A stretch of 64,000 bases of DNA from an uncultured Acidaminococcus sp. Its GTDB lineage: Bacteria > Bacillota > Negativicutes > Acidaminococcales > Acidaminococcaceae. A program made the translations under genes and the position numbers. The first letter of the stretch is position 1. Every line of letters begins with the position of its first letter. Positions 41,631 to 49,835 of this stretch are shown here, piece by piece. The stretch spans positions 1 to 64,000 of the forward strand of contig CAJMHI010000002.1 of assembly GCA_905213155.1 (NCBI GenBank), read 5' to 3'. A model generated the notes under the pieces. That model was not told the origin of the DNA, searched no databases, and saw only the letters and a list, made by a program, of their open reading frames with translations.

Positions 41631-43088
41631 TTATAGTACTTTATTTTTGACCCAGATGGTATACTCACCGGGTATATTAATGGCATAGGTCGGAGTAGTT
41701 TTCGTAAAGGCAGTGATAAAAGGAGATTTATTCTTGTCCTGGGTAAGTACGATGGCGTTGCCGTTCTTATACAGATCTTCTTCTGCCATGAGGGGCATGA
41801 CGTTTTTCGCATTCCAGGATAAGCCGCCGGGTTTCATTTCCTCAATTTTATCCCGGGGGACCGCCCAATAAATGTTCTTGCCACTATAAAATACGGTGGA
41901 GGTACGGTATCCGTCCACAAAGGCAATGGGAGCATCGCCTGTATCCATTTGGGCCAGAGCCAGCCCTGCTTCTTTGCCGGAGCGCATCAGCATAATGCTG
42001 GGGGCGACAAAGAGTGTCAGCAGGGTATAGCAGACCATGGCGGTGGCACTGGTTCGTTCTATCTTCAGGCTGCAATCTTTATACAACCCAGCTGTTAAAA
42101 TGGCCAGGGAGAAGTGGGCCGGGAAGGTATAGGTGGTGTATTTGGTGGCAACCAGCTGAAAAAATACCAAAGTGACAGCTCCGTAAATCAAAAGAAGTTG
42201 GGAGACCGGTGCGGCAGTTTTAAAGTGGAGGGCATGGGCCTTCCATTTTTTGTACAGTGTGACTGGCAGGGCAAAGCTCCACGGGGCAAAACCGAGAAAA
42301 TACACAATGATATAAAAGTACCAGTGGTTCTTGGAAGGGTGCTCTGAAACGGTGGCACGGAGAAAGTTGTGGACGCCTAAAAAGTTCAGCAGAAAATCGG
42401 AACCGTGGAGATAGCACATGGTGCCGTACCAGGCACCGCACAATCCGATGAAGAGCAGGAGCCCGGAAAACAGGTGGACATGTTTCATTTCCTGCCAGTC
42501 TTTTTTATATCCCAGGAAAACCAGAGCGGTCATTCCTGGCAGGAAAAGCCCGATGGGCCCTTTGGTCAGGGTGGCAAGGGCCGCAAACACATAGCAGAGG
42601 TAATAATATTTTTTATTTTCCGTATAGCCCAGATAGAAAAAGGCGATGCTGGCGCTGACGAAAAGAAACAGGGTAGAATCGGTGATCACGGCTTTGGAGA
42701 GCAGCCAGCATTCTACGGATGTTCCCAAAATCAAGGCCGAGAGCCAACCGACTTTAGCTCCGTACACCTTCCGGGCAAACCAGTAGGTAAACAGAACCGA
42801 AGCCACACCCAAAAGCGCAGCGGGCAGCCGGGCCGCCATTTCGTTAAAGCCAAATAGTTTAAAAGAAAGCGCCAGTTCCCAATAATAGAAAATTGTTTTG
42901 TCATACCAGTATTGGCCATAAATCTGGGGAGAGATCCAGTTTCCGGAAAGCACCATTTCCTTGGCCGTCTGCGCATAATTGGCTTCTGCTGTATCGGTTA
43001 CCGCCAAAAGGCTGTTTCCCACCAGATACAAAAACAAAAAGCAAATGGCGAGTGCCATATACGGGTGTCGTTCCAATAGTTTTTTCAT
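41631..43088 (-). CDS. ArnT-like GT39/GT83 membrane glycosyltransferase
   Basis: A 485-residue integral membrane glycosyltransferase with about 11-12 helices. The acidic loop after the first helix, DTAEANYAQTAKEMVLSGNW, carries the family's catalytic Asp and Glu, and YYWELALSFKLFGFNEMAARLPAA is the conserved second block (given in parts). This is the pattern of ArnT and related enzymes that move sugars from polyprenyl phosphate carriers to lipid A or other acceptors. In Gram-negatives, ArnT adds 4-amino-arabinose to lipid A and gives polymyxin resistance. The gene is divergent from a two-component system that may control it. Donor and acceptor are not known. Confidence 0.85.
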   Translation of the reverse strand: MKKLLERHPYMALAICFLFLYLVGNSLLAVTDTAEANYAQTAKEMVLSGNWISPQIYGQYWYDKTIFYYWELALSFKLFGFNEMAARLPAALLGVASVLFTYWFARKVYGAKVGWLSALILGTSVECWLLSKAVITDSTLFLFVSASIAFFYLGYTENKKYYYLCYVFAALATLTKGPIGLFLPGMTALVFLGYKKDWQEMKHVHLFSGLLLFIGLCGAWYGTMCYLHGSDFLLNFLGVHNFLRATVSEHPSKNHWYFYIIVYFLGFAPWSFALPVTLYKKWKAHALHFKTAAPVSQLLLIYGAVTLVFFQLVATKYTTYTFPAHFSLAILTAGLYKDCSLKIERTSATAMVCYTLLTLFVAPSIMLMRSGKEAGLALAQMDTGDAPIAFVDGYRTSTVFYSGKNIYWAVPRDKIEEMKPGGLSWNAKNVMPLMAEEDLYKNGNAIVLTQDKNKSPFITAFTKTTPTYAINIPGEYTIWVKNKVL

Positions 43089-43120
43089 TCGTAGTGCCTC
43101 CTGCCTGGACGATTTGCATA

Positions 43121-43140
43121 GCCGGGTTTGGCCCGGATTT
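43121..43140 (-). other. Small GC hairpin in the glycosyltransferase leader
   Basis: CCGGG and CCCGG around a 5-base loop lie about 35 bases before the glycosyltransferase start. It could be a leader stem-loop. Nothing else clear is seen between the two divergent genes except the promoter at 43223-43251. Confidence 0.3.
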
Positions 43141-43222
43141 ATTCTCTACGTGTATTCTACCGGGGAAGCTTATAGGAAAGTGTAGGGATTCTTAAAATAA
43201 AGATAAACACTCCGGAATGGGG

Positions 43223-43251
43223 TTGCGGGAACGGTGGCGGCGGTTTATGAT
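43223..43251 (+). promoter_or_regulatory. Promoter candidate for the two-component system
   Basis: TTGCGG (43223-43228) and TATGAT (43246-43251) with a 17-base spacer, 35 bases before the kinase ATG. Confidence 0.5.
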
Positions 43252-43286
43252 AAATGTGAAATGCTAAGCAGCTGGGAGGTTTCCCC

Positions 43287-44765
43287 ATGACCATCAAAAA
43301 AAGTTTAATTCTTTCCCATATTGTGATGTGCATCTTGCCCTTTCTCATGACATTAGTGGTGCTGGTGACTACATTATTTGGCCTGTACCTTTATGCCTGC
43401 AGCGGCAATCACATTATGGCAGAAAGTGATTTTCAGTTTCACGTGGAATCCAATGTGATTCAGACGTCCGTATTCCACAGTCTACGCCATAAACGGAACC
43501 TGTACGGCTATAATGGGTATCAGTGGGTACGGGATATCATGGATCCGCTCCAGACCTATGTGATGGTGTACCGGGATGGGCAACCGTTCTACCAGTATGG
43601 GAATGGCCTCTTCCAAAACGAAGTGGAACAATTTCGCAAGGGGCAGGCTCAAAAAGAAATGGATCTGAGCAACCTTAACCAGACTTTCAGCTACACACAC
43701 ATGGGGCACTATGAGTATTTGAAACGGGAAACCGTAGGATCCCACGTTTATCATTTATATGTAATTGCCCGCCATCCCATTGAACGCAGTGATGCGGCGA
43801 TGGAGCGTGCTTTCCGCAATACCAACCGCTTTGTAGGCTTATCCCTATTGGCCTTTATTCTGCTCGTCAGTATCTGTTTGACCCGGCTTATCATCCGGCG
43901 CATCCTGACACCCTTGCAGGCATTGAAAAAAGGTTCGGAAGAAATTCAGAAGGGGAACCTGGATATACAAATCCCCTATACCCGAAATGATGAGTTCATT
44001 CCTGCCATCCGGGCGTTTAACCTTATGACCGGAAAATTAGGAGAATCCCTGCGGCAGCGGGAAGCGGATGAAGAAAAACGCAAAGAACTCATTGCCAGTA
44101 TCTCCCATGATATCCGAACGCCCCTTACTTCTATCAAAGCTTATGTGGAAGGCCTGCTGGATCATGTGGCAACGACGCCGGAACGACAGGAGCGATATCT
44201 CCGGGTGATTCAGAAAAAAACGGGTGTGCTGGAGCGGCTTATTGAACAGCTTTTCTTACTATCCAAGATGGAACTGGGAGAAAAAGTCCTGCCGCTGGAG
44301 GTGCTGGACCTGGGAGAAATGGTTCGAGGGTATATGGGAGAAAATCAGCTGGACTGGGAGAAAAAAGGCGGCCATGTGGAGCTGATCGCTCCTTGTCCTG
44401 TTTTCGTGGCGGGAAACAAACTGCTGTTAGAGCGGGTGCTTGGGAATTTGATTTCCAACAGCATTAAATACAAGACCGCGGATATCGTTCAGATACAAAT
44501 TACTGTTGCTGCGAAAGAAAATCAAGCGGTGCTTACCGTTGAAGACGACGGCCCGGGCGTAGTCCCGGAAGCCCTTACCCGCCTGACGGACATCTTTTAT
44601 CGCACGGATAAAGCTCGTGGATGCACGGATAATGGCAGCGGATTGGGCCTTGCCATAGTGAACCGGGCCGTGCGCCTTATGCAGGGAACTATTGCGTTTG
44701 CCAATCGTACGCCCCACGGCCTTGCCGCTGTAATTACCTTGCCTTTGGAGAAAAATCATGAATAA
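43287..44765 (+). CDS. Sensor histidine kinase
   Basis: A 492-residue membrane histidine kinase. It has two membrane helices (about 14-38 and 175-198) flanking an extracytoplasmic sensor of about 135 residues, then HAMP (about 200-255). HisKA follows with the phosphorylated His274 in SISHDIRTPLTSIKAY, then HATPase_c with N (NLISNSIKYKT), G1 (VEDDGPGV) and G2 (GSGLGLAIV) boxes. The sensor has no recognisable known domain. It is divergent from the ArnT-like gene and overlaps its response regulator by 8 bases. The arrangement recalls PmrAB/PhoPQ-type control of lipid A decoration, but that is inference. Confidence 0.92.
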   Translation: MTIKKSLILSHIVMCILPFLMTLVVLVTTLFGLYLYACSGNHIMAESDFQFHVESNVIQTSVFHSLRHKRNLYGYNGYQWVRDIMDPLQTYVMVYRDGQPFYQYGNGLFQNEVEQFRKGQAQKEMDLSNLNQTFSYTHMGHYEYLKRETVGSHVYHLYVIARHPIERSDAAMERAFRNTNRFVGLSLLAFILLVSICLTRLIIRRILTPLQALKKGSEEIQKGNLDIQIPYTRNDEFIPAIRAFNLMTGKLGESLRQREADEEKRKELIASISHDIRTPLTSIKAYVEGLLDHVATTPERQERYLRVIQKKTGVLERLIEQLFLLSKMELGEKVLPLEVLDLGEMVRGYMGENQLDWEKKGGHVELIAPCPVFVAGNKLLLERVLGNLISNSIKYKTADIVQIQITVAAKENQAVLTVEDDGPGVVPEALTRLTDIFYRTDKARGCTDNGSGLGLAIVNRAVRLMQGTIAFANRTPHGLAAVITLPLEKNHE

Positions 44766-45447
44766 AAAAATCCTGATTATCGAAGATGATGAAGATATTG
44801 CTTTTATTGAAAAAGATTACCTGGAAGTCAGCGGGTATGATGTCACCGTAGAAGTCAACGGGACAAAGGGCTTTCAAAAAGCCCAGGACGAAGCCTATGA
44901 TTTAATCCTGTTGGATATTATGCTTCCCGGCATGGATGGCTTTGAGATCTGCCGGAAGCTGCGGGATAAAGTTGATATCCCTATTGTTATGGTGACGGCT
45001 AAACGCACGGATATTGATAAAATCCGGGGGCTGGGGTTTGGAGCAGATGCGTATATTGAAAAACCCTTTTCCCCCAGCGTGCTGGTAGCCAAGGTGAAGG
45101 CGCAGCTGGCCCAGTATGACCGGTTAAAAGGTACGCAGCCGGACAAAAAGCGTATCACCTTTGGTACCATTTCCTTGGAGTCCGATACCCATCGGGTCTT
45201 TGTCAAAGGAGAGGAAAAAATTCTCCCCAACAAGGAATTTAGACTGCTGGAATTTTTGATGCTGCATCCAGATTTGGTCTTTAGCCGGGAGGCGCTCTAT
45301 ACCCGGATTTGGGGCATGGATTCGCTGGGCAATACCGCCACGGTCCCGGTGCACATCAACCGGCTGCGGGACGTACTGGAAGAAGATCCTGCCAATCCCC
45401 AGCATATCCTTACCATCTGGGGTGTAGGGTACAAGTTTAAACCGTGA
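44758..45447 (+). CDS. OmpR/PhoB family response regulator
   Basis: A 229-residue regulator. The receiver domain (1-120) has the phosphorylation site Asp53 (LILLDIMLPGMDG), the acidic pocket EDDED and Lys102 in EKPFSP. The winged-helix DNA-binding domain covers about 130-229 (FGTISLESDTHRVFVKGEEKIL; HINRLRDVLEEDP). It is the partner of the overlapping histidine kinase. Target promoters are not visible as clear direct repeats in the divergent intergenic region. Confidence 0.93.
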   Translation: MNKKILIIEDDEDIAFIEKDYLEVSGYDVTVEVNGTKGFQKAQDEAYDLILLDIMLPGMDGFEICRKLRDKVDIPIVMVTAKRTDIDKIRGLGFGADAYIEKPFSPSVLVAKVKAQLAQYDRLKGTQPDKKRITFGTISLESDTHRVFVKGEEKILPNKEFRLLEFLMLHPDLVFSREALYTRIWGMDSLGNTATVPVHINRLRDVLEEDPANPQHILTIWGVGYKFKP

Positions 45448-45490
45448 ACAACACCATATTTTTGACTATGATTTGTGAGAACATTGATGG

Positions 45491-45526
45491 TTTCATTGTT
45501 AAAAAAACGGAATTTTAACAATGAAA
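45491..45526. other. Perfect 14-bp AT-rich inverted repeat
   Basis: TTTCATTGTTAAAA (45491-45504) and TTTTAACAATGAAA (45513-45526) are exact inverted copies around 8 bases. It lies between the response regulator and the HD hydrolase. With no G+C-rich stem it is a poor terminator; it could instead be an operator upstream of the hydrolase promoter. Confidence 0.55.
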
Positions 45527-45557
45527 TTTGACTAAGGCAGTAAGAAACGAGATAATG

Positions 45558-45566
45558 TGGTATACT
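45558..45566 (+). promoter_or_regulatory. Extended -10 promoter for the HD hydrolase
   Basis: TGGTATACT lies 35 bases before the ATG, immediately after the 14-bp inverted repeat. Confidence 0.55.
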
Positions 45567-45600
45567 AAGGTCATCTACATAGAAAAGGGGAGTGGGAACT

Positions 45601-46191
45601 ATGCCCAACACACGGGAGGAAGCATGGGAAATGCTGAAAGCATATAACAAGGAAGCGTTTCACCGGCAGCACGGCCTTACGGTGGAAGGCTGCCTGCGGT
45701 ATTTTGCCAGGGAACTGGGCTATGGAGCGCAGGAAGATTTCTGGGGCATGGTAGGCCTTCTCCACGACCTGGATTTTGAAAAGTATCCGGACCAGCACTG
45801 CAAAAAGGAAGCAGAGATTCTCCGGGAGCAGGGCTGGGACGAAAAATTGATTCATGCAGTAGCCAGTCACGGCTGGCCCCGGTGCAGCGACGTGGAACCC
45901 CAGGAAGAAATGGAAAAGGTCCTGTATGCGGTGGATGAATTGTCCGGTCTCATTGGAGCGGTGGCACTGATGCATCCCAGCAAAAGCACCCAGGATATGC
46001 AAGTGAAATCCTTGAAGAAAAAATTCAAGGACAAACGGTTCGCAGCGGGCTGCAGCCGGGATGTGATCCAGCAGGGGGCGGACATGCTGGGCTGGGACTT
46101 GAACAAATTGTTTGAACAGAGCATTTTGGCCATGCGGTCCTGCGAAGATTCCGTGCGGAAAGTGATGGACGATCCGGAAGCGCAAAAGTAA
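45601..46191 (+). CDS. HD-domain hydrolase
   Basis: A 196-residue HD superfamily metal phosphohydrolase of the HDIG-related type. The metal-binding doublet is LLHDLD with His55 and Asp56; other metal-binding histidines are in DQHCKKEAE and AVASHGW, and the last Asp in YAVDELSG. The physiological substrate of this class is mostly unknown. Start is ATG 45601, 10 bases after GGGGAG; a GTG at 45592 sits against that site. It has its own promoter and is not clearly linked to its neighbours. Confidence 0.85.
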   Translation: MPNTREEAWEMLKAYNKEAFHRQHGLTVEGCLRYFARELGYGAQEDFWGMVGLLHDLDFEKYPDQHCKKEAEILREQGWDEKLIHAVASHGWPRCSDVEPQEEMEKVLYAVDELSGLIGAVALMHPSKSTQDMQVKSLKKKFKDKRFAAGCSRDVIQQGADMLGWDLNKLFEQSILAMRSCEDSVRKVMDDPEAQK

Positions 46192-46222
46192 TAACAAGTA
46201 TATAGAAAAAGGGGGCGGGGCC

Positions 46223-46252
46223 TTGAATCAGGGTCTCGCTCCTGCGTATAAT
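46223..46252 (+). promoter_or_regulatory. Promoter of the nucleoside salvage operon
   Basis: TTGAAT (46223-46228) and TATAAT (46247-46252) with an 18-base spacer, 26 bases before the udp GTG. Confidence 0.7.
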
Positions 46253-46277
46253 AGGGGTAACGAACGGGGGTGGAACT

Positions 46278-47075
46278 GTGGGAAAAAATTATGCCAAGCC
46301 CGATGAAATTATGTATCATACCGGGCTTTCCAAAAATATGCTGCTCGGCGCAGAAATTGCCCTGCTCCCCGGGGATCCGGAGCGGGTCGAAAGTCTGGCT
46401 AAAGCCATGGGCCCAACCATTGACCTTACCAAACGCCGGGAATACACCAGCTGCCTTGCCCAGGTAAACGATCATCCGGTGCTGGTGTGCTCTACCGGGA
46501 TGGGCGGCCCCAGCACGGCCATTTGTCTGGAGGAACTGGCCCGCATTGGCATTACCCAGGTGATCCGGGTGGGGACTACAGGCTCGTTGCAGGATGATTT
46601 AAATCTGGGCGACGTGGTGATTATGAAAGCAGCGGTGCGTCTGGAAGGCACCAGCACCCACTACGCCCCGCTGGAATTTCCCGCCGTGGCAGATTTTGAA
46701 TTAACGCAGCTTTTAGATTATGCGGCCCATGTAGAGCAAGTGCCTCACAAAGTGGGCATCTGCTGCTCTTCCGATACCTTCTGGCCCGGACAGGAACGCT
46801 ACGACAGTTTTACCGGTTACGTGCCCCGGCGTTTTCAGGGCAGCATGAAAGAGTGGCAGCAGCTGGGCGTCACCAATTATGAAATGGAAACGGCGGCGGT
46901 GTTTGTGGTGAGCCAGGCATTAGGGCTGAAAGCAGCCAGTTTGTGCGGCGTGGTGGCGAAACGAACGGACAGCGAAAGCATTGCGTCTTCCAGCGTGTAC
47001 GAATTGGCGGAAGAACGTTTCCAGAAAACCCTGAAACGGGCGCTGACAGAATGGCTGGGAAGGAAAAAATCGTGA
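46278..47075 (+). CDS. udp: Uridine phosphorylase
   Basis: A 265-residue nucleoside phosphorylase of the NP-I family that splits uridine to uracil and ribose-1-phosphate. The phosphate-site start [32 protein letters not shown] and the ribose/base-site [10 protein letters not shown] are characteristic of uridine phosphorylase. GTG 46278 is used, with GGGGGTGG just before it. It overlaps phosphopentomutase by 4 bases (GTGA), which would process the ribose-1-phosphate it makes. Confidence 0.9.
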   Translation: MGKNYAKPDEIMYHTGLSKNMLLGAEIALLPGDPERVESLAKAMGPTIDLTKRREYTSCLAQVNDHPVLVCSTGMGGPSTAICLEELARIGITQVIRVGTTGSLQDDLNLGDVVIMKAAVRLEGTSTHYAPLEFPAVADFELTQLLDYAAHVEQVPHKVGICCSSDTFWPGQERYDSFTGYVPRRFQGSMKEWQQLGVTNYEMETAAVFVVSQALGLKAASLCGVVAKRTDSESIASSSVYELAEERFQKTLKRALTEWLGRKKS

Positions 47076-48280
47076 AACGTTGTGTGATTTTGGTGCTGGA
47101 TTCTTTTGGTATCGGCGGCGCCGAAGATGCGGCACGCTTTGGGGACGCAGGCAGTGATACGCTGGGCCACATTACGGCATGGTTTCCTGCCCATACAGGG
47201 AAAAATCTGGAACTGCCCCATCTGGCGCAACTGGGCCTTGGCTTTGCCTCAGAGATGAGCACCGGGCAGCCGCTATCTTATCCCATCGGAAAAGCTCAGC
47301 CTTTACTTGGCGCCTATACCTACGCCAAAGAAATTTCCAGTGGAAAAGATACTTTAAGCGGGCACTGGGAATTGTGCGGGGTGCCGGTGAATTTTCAGTG
47401 GGGGTATTTCTCTGATAAACCTCATTGCTTTCCCAAAGAAATTATAGACGGCCTGATTCAAAAGGGGCAGCTGCCCGGCGTACTGGGGGAAAAACATGCT
47501 TCCGGTACGGCCATCATCCAGGAGTTGGGAGAAGAACACCTGAAAACGGGTAAACCCATCGTCTATACCTCGGCAGATTCCGTCCTCCAGATCGCAGCCC
47601 ACGAAACCCATTTTGGTTTGCAGCGGCTCTATGCCCTGTGCGAAATTGCCTACAAACTGGTGCAGCCTTGGCACATCGCCCGGGTGATTGCCCGCCCCTT
47701 TGTGGGAGAAAAGGTGGGGGAATTTACCCGCACCGGCAATCGGCACGATTATGCAGTGCCAGCGCCGGAAAAAACGCTGGTAGATGCGGTGTATGAAAGC
47801 GCCGGCGGCGTGTATGCAGTGGGAAAAATCGCCGATATTTTCGCCCACAGGGGCATTACAAAAGCCTATCATGCGACGGGTCTAGACGCGTTGTTTGATG
47901 CTACGCTTGCCGCAATGGGAGAGGCGGGAGACAGGAGTCTTGTCTTTACAAATTTTGTGGATTTTGATTCCACCTATGGGCACCGGCGGGATGTGCTGGG
48001 CTATGGCAAAGGATTGGAGCGGATTGATCAGCGTCTGCCGGAGCTTTGGAAAAGATTGCAGCCCGGGGATTTGGCGCTCATTACCGCAGATCACGGCTGT
48101 GACCCCACCTGGAAGGGAACGGATCATACGAGGGAACATGTGCCCGTACTCTTTTTTGGATCCAAGGTTATCCCCGGCCCGCTGGAACCTATGGCAACTT
48201 ATTCCGACATGGGGCAGATTTTAGCCCGCCATTTGGACTTGAAACTTACAAGAGGAACCTGGCAGAAGGTGATAGCATGA
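47072..48280 (+). CDS. deoB: Phosphopentomutase
   Basis: A 402-residue alkaline-phosphatase-superfamily mutase that interconverts (deoxy)ribose-1- and 5-phosphate. Metal-binding blocks are [13 protein letters not shown] near the start and [19 protein letters not shown] near residue 340. The GTG at 47072 overlaps the udp stop; a longer open frame starting at 46943 is only overlap with udp. Together the two genes feed nucleoside ribose into the pentose phosphate pathway. The stop overlaps the next start (ATGA). Confidence 0.94.
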   Translation: MKRCVILVLDSFGIGGAEDAARFGDAGSDTLGHITAWFPAHTGKNLELPHLAQLGLGFASEMSTGQPLSYPIGKAQPLLGAYTYAKEISSGKDTLSGHWELCGVPVNFQWGYFSDKPHCFPKEIIDGLIQKGQLPGVLGEKHASGTAIIQELGEEHLKTGKPIVYTSADSVLQIAAHETHFGLQRLYALCEIAYKLVQPWHIARVIARPFVGEKVGEFTRTGNRHDYAVPAPEKTLVDAVYESAGGVYAVGKIADIFAHRGITKAYHATGLDALFDATLAAMGEAGDRSLVFTNFVDFDSTYGHRRDVLGYGKGLERIDQRLPELWKRLQPGDLALITADHGCDPTWKGTDHTREHVPVLFFGSKVIPGPLEPMATYSDMGQILARHLDLKLTRGTWQKVIA

Positions 48281-48900
48281 AAAAATGGCAGATTTTAGTA
48301 ATTGCGGCGCTCTGCTGCGTGACGAGCCTGTGCTTTGGGGCAGAAAAAACACCGGCAGAAACACCAAACACGGCGGTGGCAGCGGATGTGACACCATACA
48401 GCCGCAAACAAATTGCCTTTGTGGTGTATGACACTACAGGTAACGCCACCAGCACCATGAAAGCGGTGTGGAAACGGCAGGTCCGGCAGGCCTATCCACG
48501 AAAATCCTACGGCTTTATGGAAGATCCCCAGGCCGCTACGGCAGCCGGTGAAGTTTTGCAGCAGTATGGGGGAATTTCCTACCCCATTGAAAAACCTGTG
48601 ATGGCAAAAATTGCGGAAAAGGCCAAGGCGGATGTGGTGGCCATCGTGGTGGTCCGGGCTATGGAAGAATATTATGTGGAGCCGCTGCTTTTGGATCCGT
48701 TTGATGGGCCGGAAACCTGGCTGCGAGTGGTGAGCGGTGCCGATCTCTATATTTACAAGCAAGAAGGGGACCAGTATAAGAAGAAAAAATTGCGGAAAAT
48801 CAGAACCACGGACGTGGCCCGGGCCGTACACCCGCAGCAGGAAATTCAGTATGCCCTGAGTGACCTGGCCATGGACATGGAGGGAAAGGAACACATTTAA
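48277..48900 (+). CDS. Uncharacterised secreted protein
   Basis: A 207-residue exported protein with a signal peptide ending near residue 22 (CFGAE) and no lipobox. The mature part has an Ala/Thr/Pro-rich start, then a mixed alpha/beta domain ([33 protein letters not shown]), with a run of lysines (KKKKLRKIR) near 170. I do not recognise the family; it reads like periplasmic DUF proteins found next to envelope genes in Negativicutes. It overlaps deoB by 4 bases and lies 3 bases before the ZIP transporter, so it is in this operon. Confidence 0.75.
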   Translation: MKKWQILVIAALCCVTSLCFGAEKTPAETPNTAVAADVTPYSRKQIAFVVYDTTGNATSTMKAVWKRQVRQAYPRKSYGFMEDPQAATAAGEVLQQYGGISYPIEKPVMAKIAEKAKADVVAIVVVRAMEEYYVEPLLLDPFDGPETWLRVVSGADLYIYKQEGDQYKKKKLRKIRTTDVARAVHPQQEIQYALSDLAMDMEGKEHI

Positions 48901-48903
48901 CCC

Positions 48904-49695
48904 ATGGTACCAAACGAAGTCATGCGAGGCATTTTAATCCCTTTTCTGGGCACCAGCCTGGGAGCGGGATGCGTCTATTTCATGAAAAACCAGCTAAAGC
49001 TGAATGTGCAGCGGGGCCTGGATGGATTTGCGGCGGGTGTGATGGTGGCCGCTTCGGTGTGGAGCCTGCTCATCCCTGCCATTGAGGAATCCGTTCCCAC
49101 TATGGGACGCTTGGCGTTTCTTCCTGCCGTTATCGGCTTTTGGGTGGGGACGGGATTTTTACTGCTGCTGGATGTATTGATTCCTCACCTGCATTTAAAC
49201 CGGGATGCCAAGCCAGAAGGCTTGCGGAGCCATCTCCAGCGCACCACCATGATGATTCTTGCGGTGACGCTCCACAATATCCCGGAGGGCATGGCGGTAG
49301 GCATGATTTACGCCGGCTTTTTACTGGATCCGGGGACCATTTCCATCGGCAGTGCGGCGGCGTTGTCTCTGGGCATTGCCATCCAAAATTTCCCAGAAGG
49401 AGCCATCATTTCCATGCCCCTTAAAGCCGCCGGCATGGGAAAACACAAAGCCTTTGTAGGCGGTGTGCTGTCCGGTGTTGTGGAGCCCATTGCGGCGATT
49501 TTCACCATTTGGGCATCAAACTTCATCGGGCATCTGTTGCCCTATTTTCTCAGCTTTGCCGCAGGTGCTATGCTGTATGTGGTGGTGGAAGAAATGATCC
49601 CGGAAATGAGCGCCGGGGAACATTCCAATGTAGGCGTATTGTGCTTTGCCCTTGGATTTACCGTCATGATGACGCTGGATGTGGCGCTGGGGTAA
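48904..49695 (+). CDS. ZIP family metal transporter (ZupT-like)
   Basis: A 263-residue ZIP transporter with eight predicted helices. The metal-binding helices contain LHNIPEGMAVG and QNFPEGAI, the family hallmark His/Asn/Glu clusters, and a His-containing loop (LDVLIPHLHLNR) that may bind metal. Members import zinc, iron or manganese. It is the last gene of the udp-deoB group; phosphopentomutase needs Mn2+, which could explain the link, but this is inference. Confidence 0.9.
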   Translation: MVPNEVMRGILIPFLGTSLGAGCVYFMKNQLKLNVQRGLDGFAAGVMVAASVWSLLIPAIEESVPTMGRLAFLPAVIGFWVGTGFLLLLDVLIPHLHLNRDAKPEGLRSHLQRTTMMILAVTLHNIPEGMAVGMIYAGFLLDPGTISIGSAAALSLGIAIQNFPEGAIISMPLKAAGMGKHKAFVGGVLSGVVEPIAAIFTIWASNFIGHLLPYFLSFAAGAMLYVVVEEMIPEMSAGEHSNVGVLCFALGFTVMMTLDVALG

Positions 49696-49758
49696 AAGTA
49701 ATAAAAAGTAAAAGATTTTCTTGTTCGTTGTCAAAGCAACGGAAATGCGGTCCGACTT

Positions 49759-49767
49759 TGTTATAAT
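49759..49767 (+). promoter_or_regulatory. Extended -10 promoter of the hybrid-cluster protein gene
   Basis: TGTTATAAT lies about 70 bases before the gene. No good -35 is present. Confidence 0.55.
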
Positions 49768-49770
49768 GGA

Positions 49771-49800
49771 ACTATCGAATGAACAAACTTATACGATAGT
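49771..49800. promoter_or_regulatory. Inverted repeat at the hcp transcription start
   Basis: ACTATCG (49771-49777) and CGATAGT (49794-49800) flank 16 bases, starting about 4 bases after the -10. It may be a repressor site or a leader hairpin. hcp genes are usually controlled by nitrosative-stress or redox regulators; this repeat does not match a site I can name. Confidence 0.45.
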
Positions 49801-49835
49801 GCTACCAATGCAATAAGAAAAAGGGGAGTGCAACA

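Noticed and set aside
42114..43195. Several plus-strand open frames within the glycosyltransferase gene
   Set aside because: They are antisense to a clear membrane glycosyltransferase and have no family features.
46943..47071. Longer N-terminus for phosphopentomutase
   Set aside because: The extra 43 residues lie in the udp coding region; GTG 47072 has a ribosome site and matches family length.
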